Origin: Fastidiosipila sp.
Lineage (GTDB): Bacteria > Bacillota > Clostridia > Saccharofermentanales > DTU023
DNA length: 35,374 nucleotides
Direction of reading: 5' to 3'
NCBI GenBank assembly: GCA_012837885.1
Contig: DUQI01000016.1
Location: 1 to 35,374, forward strand
Below are positions 19,192-29,026 of this stretch, in pieces. The notes beneath the pieces are model-generated. The model did not search any database. It was not told where the DNA came from and saw nothing but the letters and a program-made list of their open reading frames with translations. The first letter of the stretch is position 1; every line of letters begins with the position of its first letter. Both the position numbers and the translations under genes were made by a program.

Positions 19192-20184
19192 TCACATGGT
19201 CAGACGGTCGAGGTAGGCGACGTAGTCGTCATCGATCGTTTTCTTTATCTGCAGCGCCGCTTCAAGATCGAGGTCTTCCAAATGTCCGTCTTTGAAGCAG
19301 ATGGCGCGGTTGAAGCGTTTTTCTTCCAGACAGTCGACGGCTGATAGCCCCATCGTCGACGCCATGAAACGGTCACGCCAGGTCGGCGAACCACCGCGCT
19401 GGAGATAGCCGAGCGTCGTCGCGCGCGTCTCAATCCCGGTCGCACTCTCGATCCGTTTGGCGAGTTCCAGGCCGGATGTCGCGCCTTCAGCGACGACGAC
19501 AATATAATGGTTTTTGCCGGCATTTCTGTCTTCGATCAGGGTGTGTACGATATCTTTTTCAAAGTCAAAATCGACTTCAGGGATCAAGATGACTTCGGCT
19601 CCGGCCGTCACACCCGTATTGAGAGCGATATAACCGGCGTGGCGGCCCATCACCTCGACGACCGAGCAGCGCTCATGCGAAGACGCCGTATCGCGCAGCT
19701 TATCGATCGCTTCGATCGCCGTATTGAGCGCCGTGTCATAACCGATCGAATAGTCGGTGCAGCCGATATCATTATCGATGGTCGCCGGAATGGCGATCAC
19801 CGGAATGCCAGCTCTGGAAAGCTCCAAAGCGCCTTTGAACGTTCCATCGCCGCCGATCGCGACGATCGCGTCGAGTTCAAACACCTTGCACATGCTGACG
19901 GCCTTTTGGATTCCTTCAGGCGTTTCAAACGTCTTCGATCTGGCGGTCATCAGAAACGTGCCGCCCTTGTGAATGATCTCCGACACCGTCCGGCTGTTCA
20001 TCTCATAGATATCACCTCGCCAGAGACCGTGATATCCGCGTCTGATGCCGAACACCTTATGCCCGTGATTCAGCGCACCGCGGGTCACGGCACGGATCGC
20101 CGCATTCATGCCCGGGGCATCGCCTCCGCTCGTCAGTACTCCAATATTCAAATGCGCCGAATTTCTTGTCCGTTCGCGTTCCAT
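19192..20184 (-). CDS. pfkA: ATP-type 6-phosphofructokinase
   Basis: IGVLTSGGDAPGMNAAIRAVTR; AIGGDGTFKGAL (GGDG, Gly at donor position); PATIDNDIGCTDYSIGYDTALNT; EVMGRHAGYIAL. Confidence 0.92.
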   Translation of the reverse strand: MERERTRNSAHLNIGVLTSGGDAPGMNAAIRAVTRGALNHGHKVFGIRRGYHGLWRGDIYEMNSRTVSEIIHKGGTFLMTARSKTFETPEGIQKAVSMCKVFELDAIVAIGGDGTFKGALELSRAGIPVIAIPATIDNDIGCTDYSIGYDTALNTAIEAIDKLRDTASSHERCSVVEVMGRHAGYIALNTGVTAGAEVILIPEVDFDFEKDIVHTLIEDRNAGKNHYIVVVAEGATSGLELAKRIESATGIETRATTLGYLQRGGSPTWRDRFMASTMGLSAVDCLEEKRFNRAICFKDGHLEDLDLEAALQIKKTIDDDYVAYLDRLTM

Positions 20185-20218
20185 GTCTTTAGTATCAGTC
20201 CTTTCCGAAACTTGAGAT

Positions 20219-20224
20219 ATTATA
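20219..20224 (-). promoter_or_regulatory. Putative -10 element (TATAAT) for the pfkA-pgsA-mutS2 unit
   Basis: Minus strand CGTTATAATATC, 34 bp upstream of the pfkA ATG; weak -35. Confidence 0.35.
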
Positions 20225-20396
20225 ACGAATCGCGCACTCCTTTACCGACCTTGCCGGGTAAAAACGGCATTTTCACGTATCCAATTCCGTTCCACTAGTG
20301 TAACGTTAGGCAAGGTGAGTGTCACGGCCGCTTTCATCATGTTTTTCGTCTCGCCATCTGTCATCTTAACAAAAAGGAGTGCGATAAGATTTTTCC

Positions 20397-20891
20397 ATGA
20401 AAAAGACCCTGCGCATTGTACTCGCTTTGGTGATCGGCCTCGTTATACTCGCTTTCGCCTCTTTGTTTATCATGTACGAGGTAAAAGCCGAAAGGCGAAT
20501 CAACCTTTCCTCACTCGTCGCTGATATGAAACTAGAGCGCATATCCATCTATCGACATTTTTCCGACGGCATCTACCGGATCGAGTTAAGCGATCCGGCT
20601 GATTTACGCGAAGTTACGACAGCCATAGAAAATCTTCGCGTCGCGCCCAGCACCTACAAAGCAGAAAAAGATGAATGGCATAAGGAGATGACGGCTCTGA
20701 CTTTTGATTACGCCGACGAGGCGTTGACCATCTTCATCGAGCCGGTATCGTTCGGTTTCTTCAGGGTCAAAGCGAGCGGTCACTTCCATTACATGACGCG
20801 GGAAAACATCCGGCCGATCGTGGAACCTTGTTTCAACGAAGCTACGCGGGAGCCGGTCGCTCCACACGAAACGCCGCGCTATCAGTTTTAG
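20397..20891 (+). CDS. Small membrane-anchored protein of unknown function
   Basis: 164 aa; single N-terminal TM helix (LRIVLALVIGLVILAFASLFIMYEV) followed by a soluble domain; flanking genes are on the opposite strand. The TAG stop overlaps the dnaE stop. Confidence 0.6.
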   Translation: MKKTLRIVLALVIGLVILAFASLFIMYEVKAERRINLSSLVADMKLERISIYRHFSDGIYRIELSDPADLREVTTAIENLRVAPSTYKAEKDEWHKEMTALTFDYADEALTIFIEPVSFGFFRVKASGHFHYMTRENIRPIVEPCFNEATREPVAPHETPRYQF

Positions 20892-23800
20892 AGGAGTCCG
20901 ACGTTATCGACGCCGAACCGCTCGGCAAAAAGCGATAGCTCCTCCGGACGATCCGTCACCTGAAAGCGCGAACCGAGCCGTCGCACGCGTTTTTCCTTAA
21001 CGAGATAGAGATGCACCGGCAGCGATCCGTGGAAGTACTCGAGCATCGCAAAGAGCGGCGCCAGCGATTCTTTATCCGTTTCTCCGGCCCAGCGGATGGC
21101 AAATCCTTTGGCTGCCGGTTCTTCCAGATCCGGCTCAGACTCGACGACCGGCGCCAGATGGTTTAGATAGTCAGGCGGCGGCAACGGACGTTTGGCTTCC
21201 TTTTTCTCCGGTTCCGCTTTTTGCTGACCATTCGCTCTTATACGACGATAAAACGACTGCAGTTCCTTCGGCATGCCGTTTTGCTTCGGCGTGATCTCGA
21301 CAATGCGTTTCGCCTTCAGCGATATGCCTTCCGTTCGCACCGACAGGTTACCGCCGATCACGAGCACCTGACCTTCACCGATCTCATCTTTGACTTCTTC
21401 GTACAGTTTCGGAAAGACGATGACTTCAAAAGAACCGGTCTTGTCTTCCACCAACAGTCGACACATGCGGTCGTTTTTCTTCGTTGTCATCAGTTTGCGT
21501 TCGATCACGAGACCACACATGATCGCCGGCTGATTGTCCTCGAACAAGACATCTTCGACCAGGCGTTCTTCGTCATCATGGTCTATAACCTGAAGCGCTC
21601 TCGCGGCCAGTGTATCCATGCTGCCGATCGCCTGCTCATATCGATCGAGCGGATGGCCGGACAGATAGATACCGAGCATCTCTTTTTCCTGATCGAGCCG
21701 CTGCTTATGTGGCAGTTCCTCTAAGTTCGGATACTGCGGTTCGACATCGACTTCCTCAACCTGACCGAGCGAGAAGATTGACAGTTGACCTTCCATCGCC
21801 TGTTTATTCGCCCGGGCGATCTGGTTCATGAACGGTTCGTAGACGGCGGAGAGCCTGGCACGGGCAACGCCGAAACCGTCCAGGGCTGAACTCTTGATCA
21901 GGTTTTCGACGACCGCCTTACCGACGCCGCGCTTGACGATACGGCGCATGAAGTCACCGAAACTCGTGAAAACACCGCCTGTCTTTCGTTCTTCGACGAT
22001 TTCGGCGACGACGTTAGCACCGATATTTTTGATCGCACCGAGGCCGAATCTTATATTGCCGTCTTCCGCGACGAAGCGGCCGACACTCTTGTTGATGTCA
22101 GGCGGCAAAATCTGCAGCCCCATATCGATCGCATCGCGGATATAGGTCGAGATCTTGCCGATGTCGTTGAAACTGTTCAGCATCGCGGCCATGAACTCGA
22201 CCGGATAATACGCTTTCATCCAGGCCGTATAGTAGGCGACGACGGCGTAGGCGCTGGCATGTCCTTTGTTGAAGGCATAGCCGGAGAAGGCGGTCACTTC
22301 CTCAAAGATATTGATCGCGACGTCTTCCGGCACACCGCGCTTGATCGCGCCGTCGACTTTCAAATCGCCTTCTTCTCCGCCGTAGATAAAGAGTTTCCTA
22401 TAGCGCGCGAACTGCTCGCCGTCTTTTTTCGACATGGCGCGTCGGATATTATCCGACTGTCCCATGGAGAATCCGCCGAGGTCTCTGACGATCTGCATCA
22501 CCTGCTCCTGATACACCATACACCCGTAGGTGACGTCCAGGATCGGCTCTAAAAGCGGATGTTCGTAGCGGATCTGACTCTTGTCATGTCTCGCTTTGAC
22601 AAACTGCGGAATCTGCTCCATCGGGCCGGGGCGGTAGAGACTGATACCGGCGATGATGTCTTCAAATGACTCCGGTCTCAGCTCCTTCATAAAAGACGTC
22701 ATGCCGGAGCCTTCCAACTGGAAGATCGCGGCCGTCTCTCCGTCGGCGATCATCTTGTAGATCTTCGGATCGTCAAAACTCAAGGCTTCGAAATCGACTT
22801 TAACCCCGTGATTTTCTTCGACCATGTCGGCCGCTTCACGTAGCACGGTCAAGGTACGAAGCCCCAGGAAGTCAAACTTCATCAAGCCGACCGACTCGAT
22901 ACTGTTTTTCGCGTACTGTACGACGATGATGTCGTTGTTTCTGGACAGAGGGGCGAGCTCGGCGACGGGACTTCCCGTGATCACGACACCGGCCGCATGG
23001 GTCGAGCTGTGACGCGGCATGCCTTCAAAGCGTTTACCGAGATCGATGATCTTTCTCGCATCCTCGTTCTCTTCATAGAGTTGCTTCAGATCGCTGTTCA
23101 TCTGGAGCGCCATGTCGAGCGTTATTTTCTTGTTGCCCGGCGCCATGAACGGCACCATTTTCGCGAGACGATCGGTAAAAGACAGAGGGATGTCGAGTGC
23201 ACGACCGACGTCTCGGATGACGAGCCGCGGCGCGAGCGTACCGAATGAGATGACCTGAGCCACATAGTCCTCACCGTATTTGTCGGTAACGTACTGCATG
23301 ACCTCGGCCCGTCTTTCAATACAAAAATCGATATCGAAGTCCGGCATACTGACCCGTTCCGGGTTCAAGAAACGCTCGAACAGGAGGTTATAGCGGATCG
23401 GGTCGATATTCGTAATCTGCAAGGCGTAGGCGACCAGGGAAGCCGCACCGGAGCCGCGCCCCGGACCGACGAAGATATTCGACTCTCTGGCGAAGCGGAC
23501 GAAGTCCCAGACGATCAGGTAGTAGTTGGCGTAGCCCATGCCGATGATCACATCGAGCTCCATATCGAGCCTCGTCCAGTAATCTTCGTGCGGATCGATC
23601 GTCTCGATCACGGCGAGGCGTTTCGTCAGCCCCTCCTCACTGATCTTTCTCAGATAATCGGCTGCCGATTCCTCATTCGGCGTCGAAAAATCAGGCAGCG
23701 AAAAGTTGCGTCTAAGATCGAGTTCAACATTGCAGCGATCGGCGATTTTCCTCGTGTTTTCCAAGGCCTCCGGCACATGGGAAAACGCCGCCTGCATCTC

Positions 23801-24544
23801 CTCCGGACTTTTGATGTAAAACTCGTCGGTCTCCATCTTCATCCGGTTCTCATCGTTGATCGTCTTGCCGGTCTGCATGCAAAGCAGGACGTCATGCGAG
23901 AAGGCATCGCTCTTTTTCGTGTAGTGACAATCGTTCGAGGCGACGAGCGGGATACCGGTCTCTTCAGAGATCTTGATCAGCTCCGTATTCACGATCTGCT
24001 GCTCGGCCAATCCGTTGGCCTGCAATTCCAAAAAGAAGTTGCCGCGACCGAAAAGCGCATCGTACTCGAGCGCCTTATTCTTCGCCTCCGCCGTCAGCCC
24101 CTGCAAAATCAATTGCGGGATCTCACCACCCAGACAGGCGGAAAGACAGATCAGGCCTTCATGGCGGTCTTTGAGGAGTTCAAAATCGATACGCGGCCGG
24201 TAGTAAAAACCACGGATAAACGCTTCGGAGTCGAGCCACATCAGATTCTGCCAACCGGTCATATTCTCAGCCAGCAAAATCAGATGGTACGGGTCTTTGT
24301 CGGCTCTTCCCTCTTTCTCCGTATAGCTTCGAGGCGCCACATACATCTCACAGCCGAGAATCGGCTTGACGCCCTCTTTCTTCATCGCCTGATAGAAATC
24401 CAGTGTTCCGTACAGCACCCCGTGATCCGTGATCGCGACACTGTCCATGCCGAGTGACTTGACGTGTCCCGCGATCTCGTCGATCCGGTTGGCTCCGTCC
24501 AAAAGGCTGTATTCCGTATGCAGATGAAGATGAGTAAAAGACAT
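20888..24544 (-). CDS. dnaE: DNA polymerase III alpha subunit (DnaE type)
   Basis: N-terminal PHP domain MSFTHLHLHTEYSLLDGANRI; FVGPGRGSGAASLVAYAL; MPDFDIDFCIERR; ISLYRPGPMEQIPQFVKARH; GYAFNKGHASAYAVVAYYTAWMKAYYPVEFMAAMLNS; C-terminal OB-fold. Confidence 0.97.
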   Translation of the reverse strand: MSFTHLHLHTEYSLLDGANRIDEIAGHVKSLGMDSVAITDHGVLYGTLDFYQAMKKEGVKPILGCEMYVAPRSYTEKEGRADKDPYHLILLAENMTGWQNLMWLDSEAFIRGFYYRPRIDFELLKDRHEGLICLSACLGGEIPQLILQGLTAEAKNKALEYDALFGRGNFFLELQANGLAEQQIVNTELIKISEETGIPLVASNDCHYTKKSDAFSHDVLLCMQTGKTINDENRMKMETDEFYIKSPEEMQAAFSHVPEALENTRKIADRCNVELDLRRNFSLPDFSTPNEESAADYLRKISEEGLTKRLAVIETIDPHEDYWTRLDMELDVIIGMGYANYYLIVWDFVRFARESNIFVGPGRGSGAASLVAYALQITNIDPIRYNLLFERFLNPERVSMPDFDIDFCIERRAEVMQYVTDKYGEDYVAQVISFGTLAPRLVIRDVGRALDIPLSFTDRLAKMVPFMAPGNKKITLDMALQMNSDLKQLYEENEDARKIIDLGKRFEGMPRHSSTHAAGVVITGSPVAELAPLSRNNDIIVVQYAKNSIESVGLMKFDFLGLRTLTVLREAADMVEENHGVKVDFEALSFDDPKIYKMIADGETAAIFQLEGSGMTSFMKELRPESFEDIIAGISLYRPGPMEQIPQFVKARHDKSQIRYEHPLLEPILDVTYGCMVYQEQVMQIVRDLGGFSMGQSDNIRRAMSKKDGEQFARYRKLFIYGGEEGDLKVDGAIKRGVPEDVAINIFEEVTAFSGYAFNKGHASAYAVVAYYTAWMKAYYPVEFMAAMLNSFNDIGKISTYIRDAIDMGLQILPPDINKSVGRFVAEDGNIRFGLGAIKNIGANVVAEIVEERKTGGVFTSFGDFMRRIVKRGVGKAVVENLIKSSALDGFGVARARLSAVYEPFMNQIARANKQAMEGQLSIFSLGQVEEVDVEPQYPNLEELPHKQRLDQEKEMLGIYLSGHPLDRYEQAIGSMDTLAARALQVIDHDDEERLVEDVLFEDNQPAIMCGLVIERKLMTTKKNDRMCRLLVEDKTGSFEVIVFPKLYEEVKDEIGEGQVLVIGGNLSVRTEGISLKAKRIVEITPKQNGMPKELQSFYRRIRANGQQKAEPEKKEAKRPLPPPDYLNHLAPVVESEPDLEEPAAKGFAIRWAGETDKESLAPLFAMLEYFHGSLPVHLYLVKEKRVRRLGSRFQVTDRPEELSLFAERFGVDNVGLL

Positions 24545-26299
24545 CTACGCCTCCAGCAATGTGTGCATCGTCTTGTCGAGACTGACGAGAGCAGCCGCGA
24601 GCTTTTCTTTCGTTTGCTCCTTATCTCCGTAGAAATTCAAATAGACCTTCAGCTTCGGTTCCGTACCGGATGGACGGACGCAGATATAATCTCTGCCGCC
24701 GAGCTCATAGAGCAAGACATTTGAGCTCGGTACGTCGATCGGCGGATTGGCGTCCGGTACCAGATCGAGATGCTCACCTGTCAGATAATCGCGCACGGCC
24801 TTGACCTCAAAGCCGGGTAAACCGTCTTCCTTATGGTCACGCAGGTGCTGCATCGCGCCGGCGATACGCTCCAACCCAACCTTGCCTGCCAGCTCGTAAG
24901 CGACGGTGCGTTCCGCTGCATAGCCGTACTTTTCATAGAGACGATGCAAACGGTCTTTCAAGGTGCGACCGTGATCGGCTTCGACGGCCGCCATCTCGGA
25001 CAGCAGCATCGAGGCGACGACGGCATCCTTGTCTCTGACTTCCGTACCGGCCAGATAGCCGAAGCTCTCTTCGAAGCCGAACTGGAAATGCTGCTCGCCG
25101 AATTCGTCCAATTCCTTGATCAATTCGCCGATAAACTTAAATCCGGTCAGGGTCGTATAAAGGTCGACGCCGAAATGCTCGGCGATCGTTCCGGTCAAAC
25201 GGCTGGAGACGATCGTCGTGACCGCAAAGGACCGCTCCGGCAACATGTCGCGTTGTTTTTTTGTCTCGAGAATATAGTCGAGCAACAAGAGCCCGATCTC
25301 GTTCCCGGCCAACAGTTTAAACTGGTCGTTGTCTCTGACGGCCACGCCGCAGCGATCGCCGTCCGGGTCGGTGCCGATGACCAGATCGGCGCCTTCGGCT
25401 TTGGCCAGTTCGATAGCCATACTGAGCGTTTCCGGCAACTCCGGGTTCGGCACTGCGACCGTGGAAAAGTCCGGATCCGGTTTCTCCTGCTCCGCCACCA
25501 CCAGTACCTTTTGAAAACCGAGACGGTCGAGCACGGTGCGCACCGGCACGTTGCCGGCTCCGTGTAAAGGTGTATAGACAATCTTCAGATCTTTTTGTCT
25601 GGCCACCGCATCTTTGTTGTAGGCCATTTTCAAAAGCATCTCGATGTATGCTTCATCGAGCTCATGCGAAAGTTCCTGCCAGAGCGAACTGGCTTTGGCT
25701 TTCTCAAGCGGCAAAGCACTCGCCAGCGCTTCCGGCATATCGACAATCTTATCCATCTCGGCCGAGACAATCGCCGCCCCTTCCGGTGGCAACTGGCTGC
25801 CGTCTTCACCGTAAGCTTTAAATCCGTTATAGGCTTTCGGATTGTGACTGGCCGTGATCATCACACCGCCGGAACAGTCATACTTTCTAATCGCAAAGGA
25901 GAGCATCGGTACAGGGCGGAGCGTATCGGACAGATACACCTTTATCCCATGCGTCACGAAAATCCGCGCCGTGATCTCGGCAAACTCGGCCGAGCGGGCG
26001 CGCGAATCGTAAGAGATCGCGACCCCGCGCTGCATCACACCGGGACCGAGCGACATCAGGTATTTGGCATATCCGGTCGCCGCCCGCGCCACCGTAAATT
26101 CGTTCATGCGGTTCGTGCCGGCTCCAAGGATACCGCGCAGTCCCGCCGTACCGAAGGACAGATGCTGATAGAACCGGTCTTCGATCTCGATCGACGGCCA
26201 GGTGAGTGCGGCGAGCTCCGCCGCAATCGCCTCGCCGTAGCGAGCTTTGTCTTTCCACTCTTCAAAACGTTGGAAGGATACATTGCTGTTGTTTTCCAT
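24545..26299 (-). CDS. Phosphoglucomutase/phosphomannomutase family phospho-sugar mutase
   Basis: FGTAGLRGILGAGTNRMNEFTV; GGVMITASHNPKAYNGFKAY; GTDPDGDRCGVAV; GFEESFGYL; CVRPSGTEPKLKVYL. Coupled to uvrB by TAATG. Confidence 0.95.
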   Translation of the reverse strand: MENNSNVSFQRFEEWKDKARYGEAIAAELAALTWPSIEIEDRFYQHLSFGTAGLRGILGAGTNRMNEFTVARAATGYAKYLMSLGPGVMQRGVAISYDSRARSAEFAEITARIFVTHGIKVYLSDTLRPVPMLSFAIRKYDCSGGVMITASHNPKAYNGFKAYGEDGSQLPPEGAAIVSAEMDKIVDMPEALASALPLEKAKASSLWQELSHELDEAYIEMLLKMAYNKDAVARQKDLKIVYTPLHGAGNVPVRTVLDRLGFQKVLVVAEQEKPDPDFSTVAVPNPELPETLSMAIELAKAEGADLVIGTDPDGDRCGVAVRDNDQFKLLAGNEIGLLLLDYILETKKQRDMLPERSFAVTTIVSSRLTGTIAEHFGVDLYTTLTGFKFIGELIKELDEFGEQHFQFGFEESFGYLAGTEVRDKDAVVASMLLSEMAAVEADHGRTLKDRLHRLYEKYGYAAERTVAYELAGKVGLERIAGAMQHLRDHKEDGLPGFEVKAVRDYLTGEHLDLVPDANPPIDVPSSNVLLYELGGRDYICVRPSGTEPKLKVYLNFYGDKEQTKEKLAAALVSLDKTMHTLLEA

Positions 26300-28329
26300 T
26301 ACGACACTCCTTTACGCGCACGTTCCGCTTTCTCGCCTTTGAGGGCGATCAATAGGTCTCTCAGCGTTGCCGCTTCTTCAAAAGCCATCGCCTTCGCTGC
26401 TTGTCTCATCTCTCGATTCAACCGGTTTTCCAGTTGCGAAAGCTCGGCATCGGACATGTTGGAATACTGTAGATCCAGTATGTCATCTTCAGCCGTATCG
26501 GGCAATTGCCGACGCCCCTCGTCCGACCCTTCCGCTTCCGTATCGATCACATCTCTGACTTCCTTCACGATCGAGGTCGGCGTGATGCCGTGTGCTTCGT
26601 TGTATGCCTCCTGAATCTCGCGCCGTCGATTCGTCTCGGCGATCGCCTGTTCCATCGAACGCGTCACCTCATCGGCATACAAGATCACCTTGCCGTTGAC
26701 GTTTCTCGCCGCGCGTCCGATGATCTGGACGAGCGAGGTAACGGAACGCAAAAAGCCTTCCTTGTCCGCGTCCAAAATGGCGATCAGGGAGACTTCCGGT
26801 AAATCGAGACCTTCCCGTAAAAGATTGATCCCGACCAGAACGTCAAATTCGCCTTTTCTCAGACTCCGCAGAATCTTCAGTCGTTCGACCGTGACAATAT
26901 CGGAATGGAGATAAGCGACACTCAGGCCTTCTTTTCTGAAAAAGTCGGTCAGATCCTCGGCCATCCGCTTCGTCAAGGTCAACACCAGAGTGCGTTCCCC
27001 GCGCGCGGTTACTTCTTTAATCTCAGCCATCAGATCCTCGATCTGACCGTCGACGGGACGGATGAAGACCTTGGGGTCGACGAGACCGGTCGGTCGGATC
27101 ACCTGTTCCACGACCTGCGTCGCATGGGCCGCCTCATAACGGGACGGCGTGGCGCTGACAAACAAGGTCTGCCCCATCCTCGCTTCAAACTCATCGAATT
27201 TGAGCGGCCGATTGTCAAAAGCCGAGGGCAGCCGAAAACCGAAGTCGACGAGCGACACTTTGCGCGAGCGGTCGCCTTCGTACATCGCGCCGATCTGCGG
27301 CACAGTGACATGCGATTCATCGATAAACAAGAGATAGTCGTCGGGAAAAAAGTCGAGCAGCGTATACGGCGGCTGGCCGGGGCTGCGGCCTGTCAAGTGT
27401 CTCGAATAGTTTTCGATTCCCTTGGTGAATCCGGTTTCCAAAAGCATGTCCATGTCATAGCGTGTGCGCTGTTCGAGCCGATACGCCTCCAAGAGCTTCC
27501 CTTCGCTTCGCAGCTCATTCAGTCGCTCATCGAGCTCTTGCAGGATCGACACGACAGCCGACTTCACGTTCTCGCGATCGGTCGCATAGTGACTGGCCGG
27601 AAAGATCGAGGCGTAATGACGATTGGCGATGAACTGACCGGTCAGCGCATCGTATTCCGATACGCGCTCGATCTCATCACCAAAAAAAGACACACGGATA
27701 AGCAGGTTGTCGGCGGAAGCGGCATGAATATCGATGACGTCGCCTCTGACTCTGAACGTGCCGCGTTTCGCTTCGTAATCGTTGCGCGAAAACTGAATCG
27801 CGACGAGTTCAGCCATCACCTGTTCTCTCGATTTTTGCATGCCGGGACGCACCGAGACCATAAGGTTTTTGTAATCGGAGGGCGAACCGAGACCGTAGAT
27901 ACAAGAGACCGATGCGACGACGATCACGTCGCGGCGCTCCAAGAGCGACGACGTCGCCGAGTGGCGCAGGCGATCAATCTCGTCGTTGATCGAGGAATCC
28001 TTTTCAATATAGATGTCACTGGAGGGGATGTACGCCTCCGGTTGATAGTAGTCGTAGTAACTGACAAAATACTCGACGGCATTTTCCGGGAAGAACGCCA
28101 TGAACTCGGCACAGAGCTGACCGGCCAACGTCTTATTGTGAGCGATCACGAGGGTCGGCCGCTGCAGTTCCTGAATGACGGACGCCATGGTGAACGTCTT
28201 ACCGGATCCGGTCACGCCGAGCAGGGTCTGCGCCGGCATGCCGTTTCTAAACCCGTCACATATGTCGGCGATCGCTTTCGGCTGATCTCCGGTCGGACGC
28301 ATGTCCGTCGTCAACTTAAACTTGTTCAT
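26299..28329 (-). CDS. uvrB: UvrABC system protein B
   Basis: [95 protein letters not shown]-terminal UVR motif. Confidence 0.98.
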   Translation of the reverse strand: MNKFKLTTDMRPTGDQPKAIADICDGFRNGMPAQTLLGVTGSGKTFTMASVIQELQRPTLVIAHNKTLAGQLCAEFMAFFPENAVEYFVSYYDYYQPEAYIPSSDIYIEKDSSINDEIDRLRHSATSSLLERRDVIVVASVSCIYGLGSPSDYKNLMVSVRPGMQKSREQVMAELVAIQFSRNDYEAKRGTFRVRGDVIDIHAASADNLLIRVSFFGDEIERVSEYDALTGQFIANRHYASIFPASHYATDRENVKSAVVSILQELDERLNELRSEGKLLEAYRLEQRTRYDMDMLLETGFTKGIENYSRHLTGRSPGQPPYTLLDFFPDDYLLFIDESHVTVPQIGAMYEGDRSRKVSLVDFGFRLPSAFDNRPLKFDEFEARMGQTLFVSATPSRYEAAHATQVVEQVIRPTGLVDPKVFIRPVDGQIEDLMAEIKEVTARGERTLVLTLTKRMAEDLTDFFRKEGLSVAYLHSDIVTVERLKILRSLRKGEFDVLVGINLLREGLDLPEVSLIAILDADKEGFLRSVTSLVQIIGRAARNVNGKVILYADEVTRSMEQAIAETNRRREIQEAYNEAHGITPTSIVKEVRDVIDTEAEGSDEGRRQLPDTAEDDILDLQYSNMSDAELSQLENRLNREMRQAAKAMAFEEAATLRDLLIALKGEKAERARKGVS

Positions 28330-28915
28330 GGTTCTTTTCTTCTAAAAGTGTCGATTCCAACCGTTTCTTTACGGCTAGGAGGTCATCGTAGAGCGGCAAA
28401 CGATGCCGATTGTTGCGCAGGACGTAGGCAGGATGAAAGGTCGGCATGACATCCATACCCCTGTGGCGTTGCCACATACCGCGGATCTTCGTGATCGGGT
28501 CGCTCTGACCGGTGAAATACTTATAAGCAGTGGCTCCCATTAGAAGGACAATTTTCGGCTTGACCAAGTCAAACTGACGCGTCAGGAGCGGTTCGCAGGA
28601 CGTCGCCTCGGCTTCCGTCGGCACCCGATTTCCCGGTGGCCGGCATTTGACGATGTTTCCGATATGCACCTGATCGAGCGGTAAATCGATCGCCTGCAGC
28701 AAGGTGTCCAGAAGATGACCGGAACGGCCGACGAATGGCCTCCCCTGCAGATCTTCTTTTTCGCCGGGACCTTCGCCCAGAATGAATAAAGGCGCATTCA
28801 GCGCACCGCGATAAACGACGGCATTTTGCCGCAGTTCACCGAGACTACAGGCGCGACAGTTGACGCAGTCGGCATAGAATTGCTGCCACTCATCAGGCAA
28901 AAAATCGTGCTCCAT
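28316..28915 (-). CDS. Uracil-DNA glycosylase, family 4-like (4Fe-4S)
   Basis: [27 protein letters not shown] and [10 protein letters not shown] motifs; four candidate cluster cysteines (CVNC..., [18 protein letters not shown]). Confidence 0.9.
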   Translation of the reverse strand: MEHDFLPDEWQQFYADCVNCRACSLGELRQNAVVYRGALNAPLFILGEGPGEKEDLQGRPFVGRSGHLLDTLLQAIDLPLDQVHIGNIVKCRPPGNRVPTEAEATSCEPLLTRQFDLVKPKIVLLMGATAYKYFTGQSDPITKIRGMWQRHRGMDVMPTFHPAYVLRNNRHRLPLYDDLLAVKKRLESTLLEEKNHEQV

Positions 28916-29026
28916 GGAACCTCCCGGCGCTATCTTATCATATGGGATGCGACGAAAAAGTAACGAAAACGAGTGGGCGAAGCCAGGTAAAAAGAGTCAG
29001 CGAAAAGCCGTTTATTTAACAGTCGA

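Noticed and set aside
23588-24457. 289-aa plus-strand ORF antisense to dnaE
   Set aside because: Antisense shadow of the strongly conserved PHP/polymerase region.
25595-26614. 339-aa plus-strand ORF spanning the phosphoglucomutase/uvrB junction
   Set aside because: Crosses the antisense of two real genes; no supporting signals.
26905-28449. 514-aa plus-strand ORF antisense to uvrB
   Set aside because: Shadow ORF of a GC-rich highly conserved gene; composition is Arg/His/Asp-rich without domain-like features, and uvrB on the minus strand is unambiguous.
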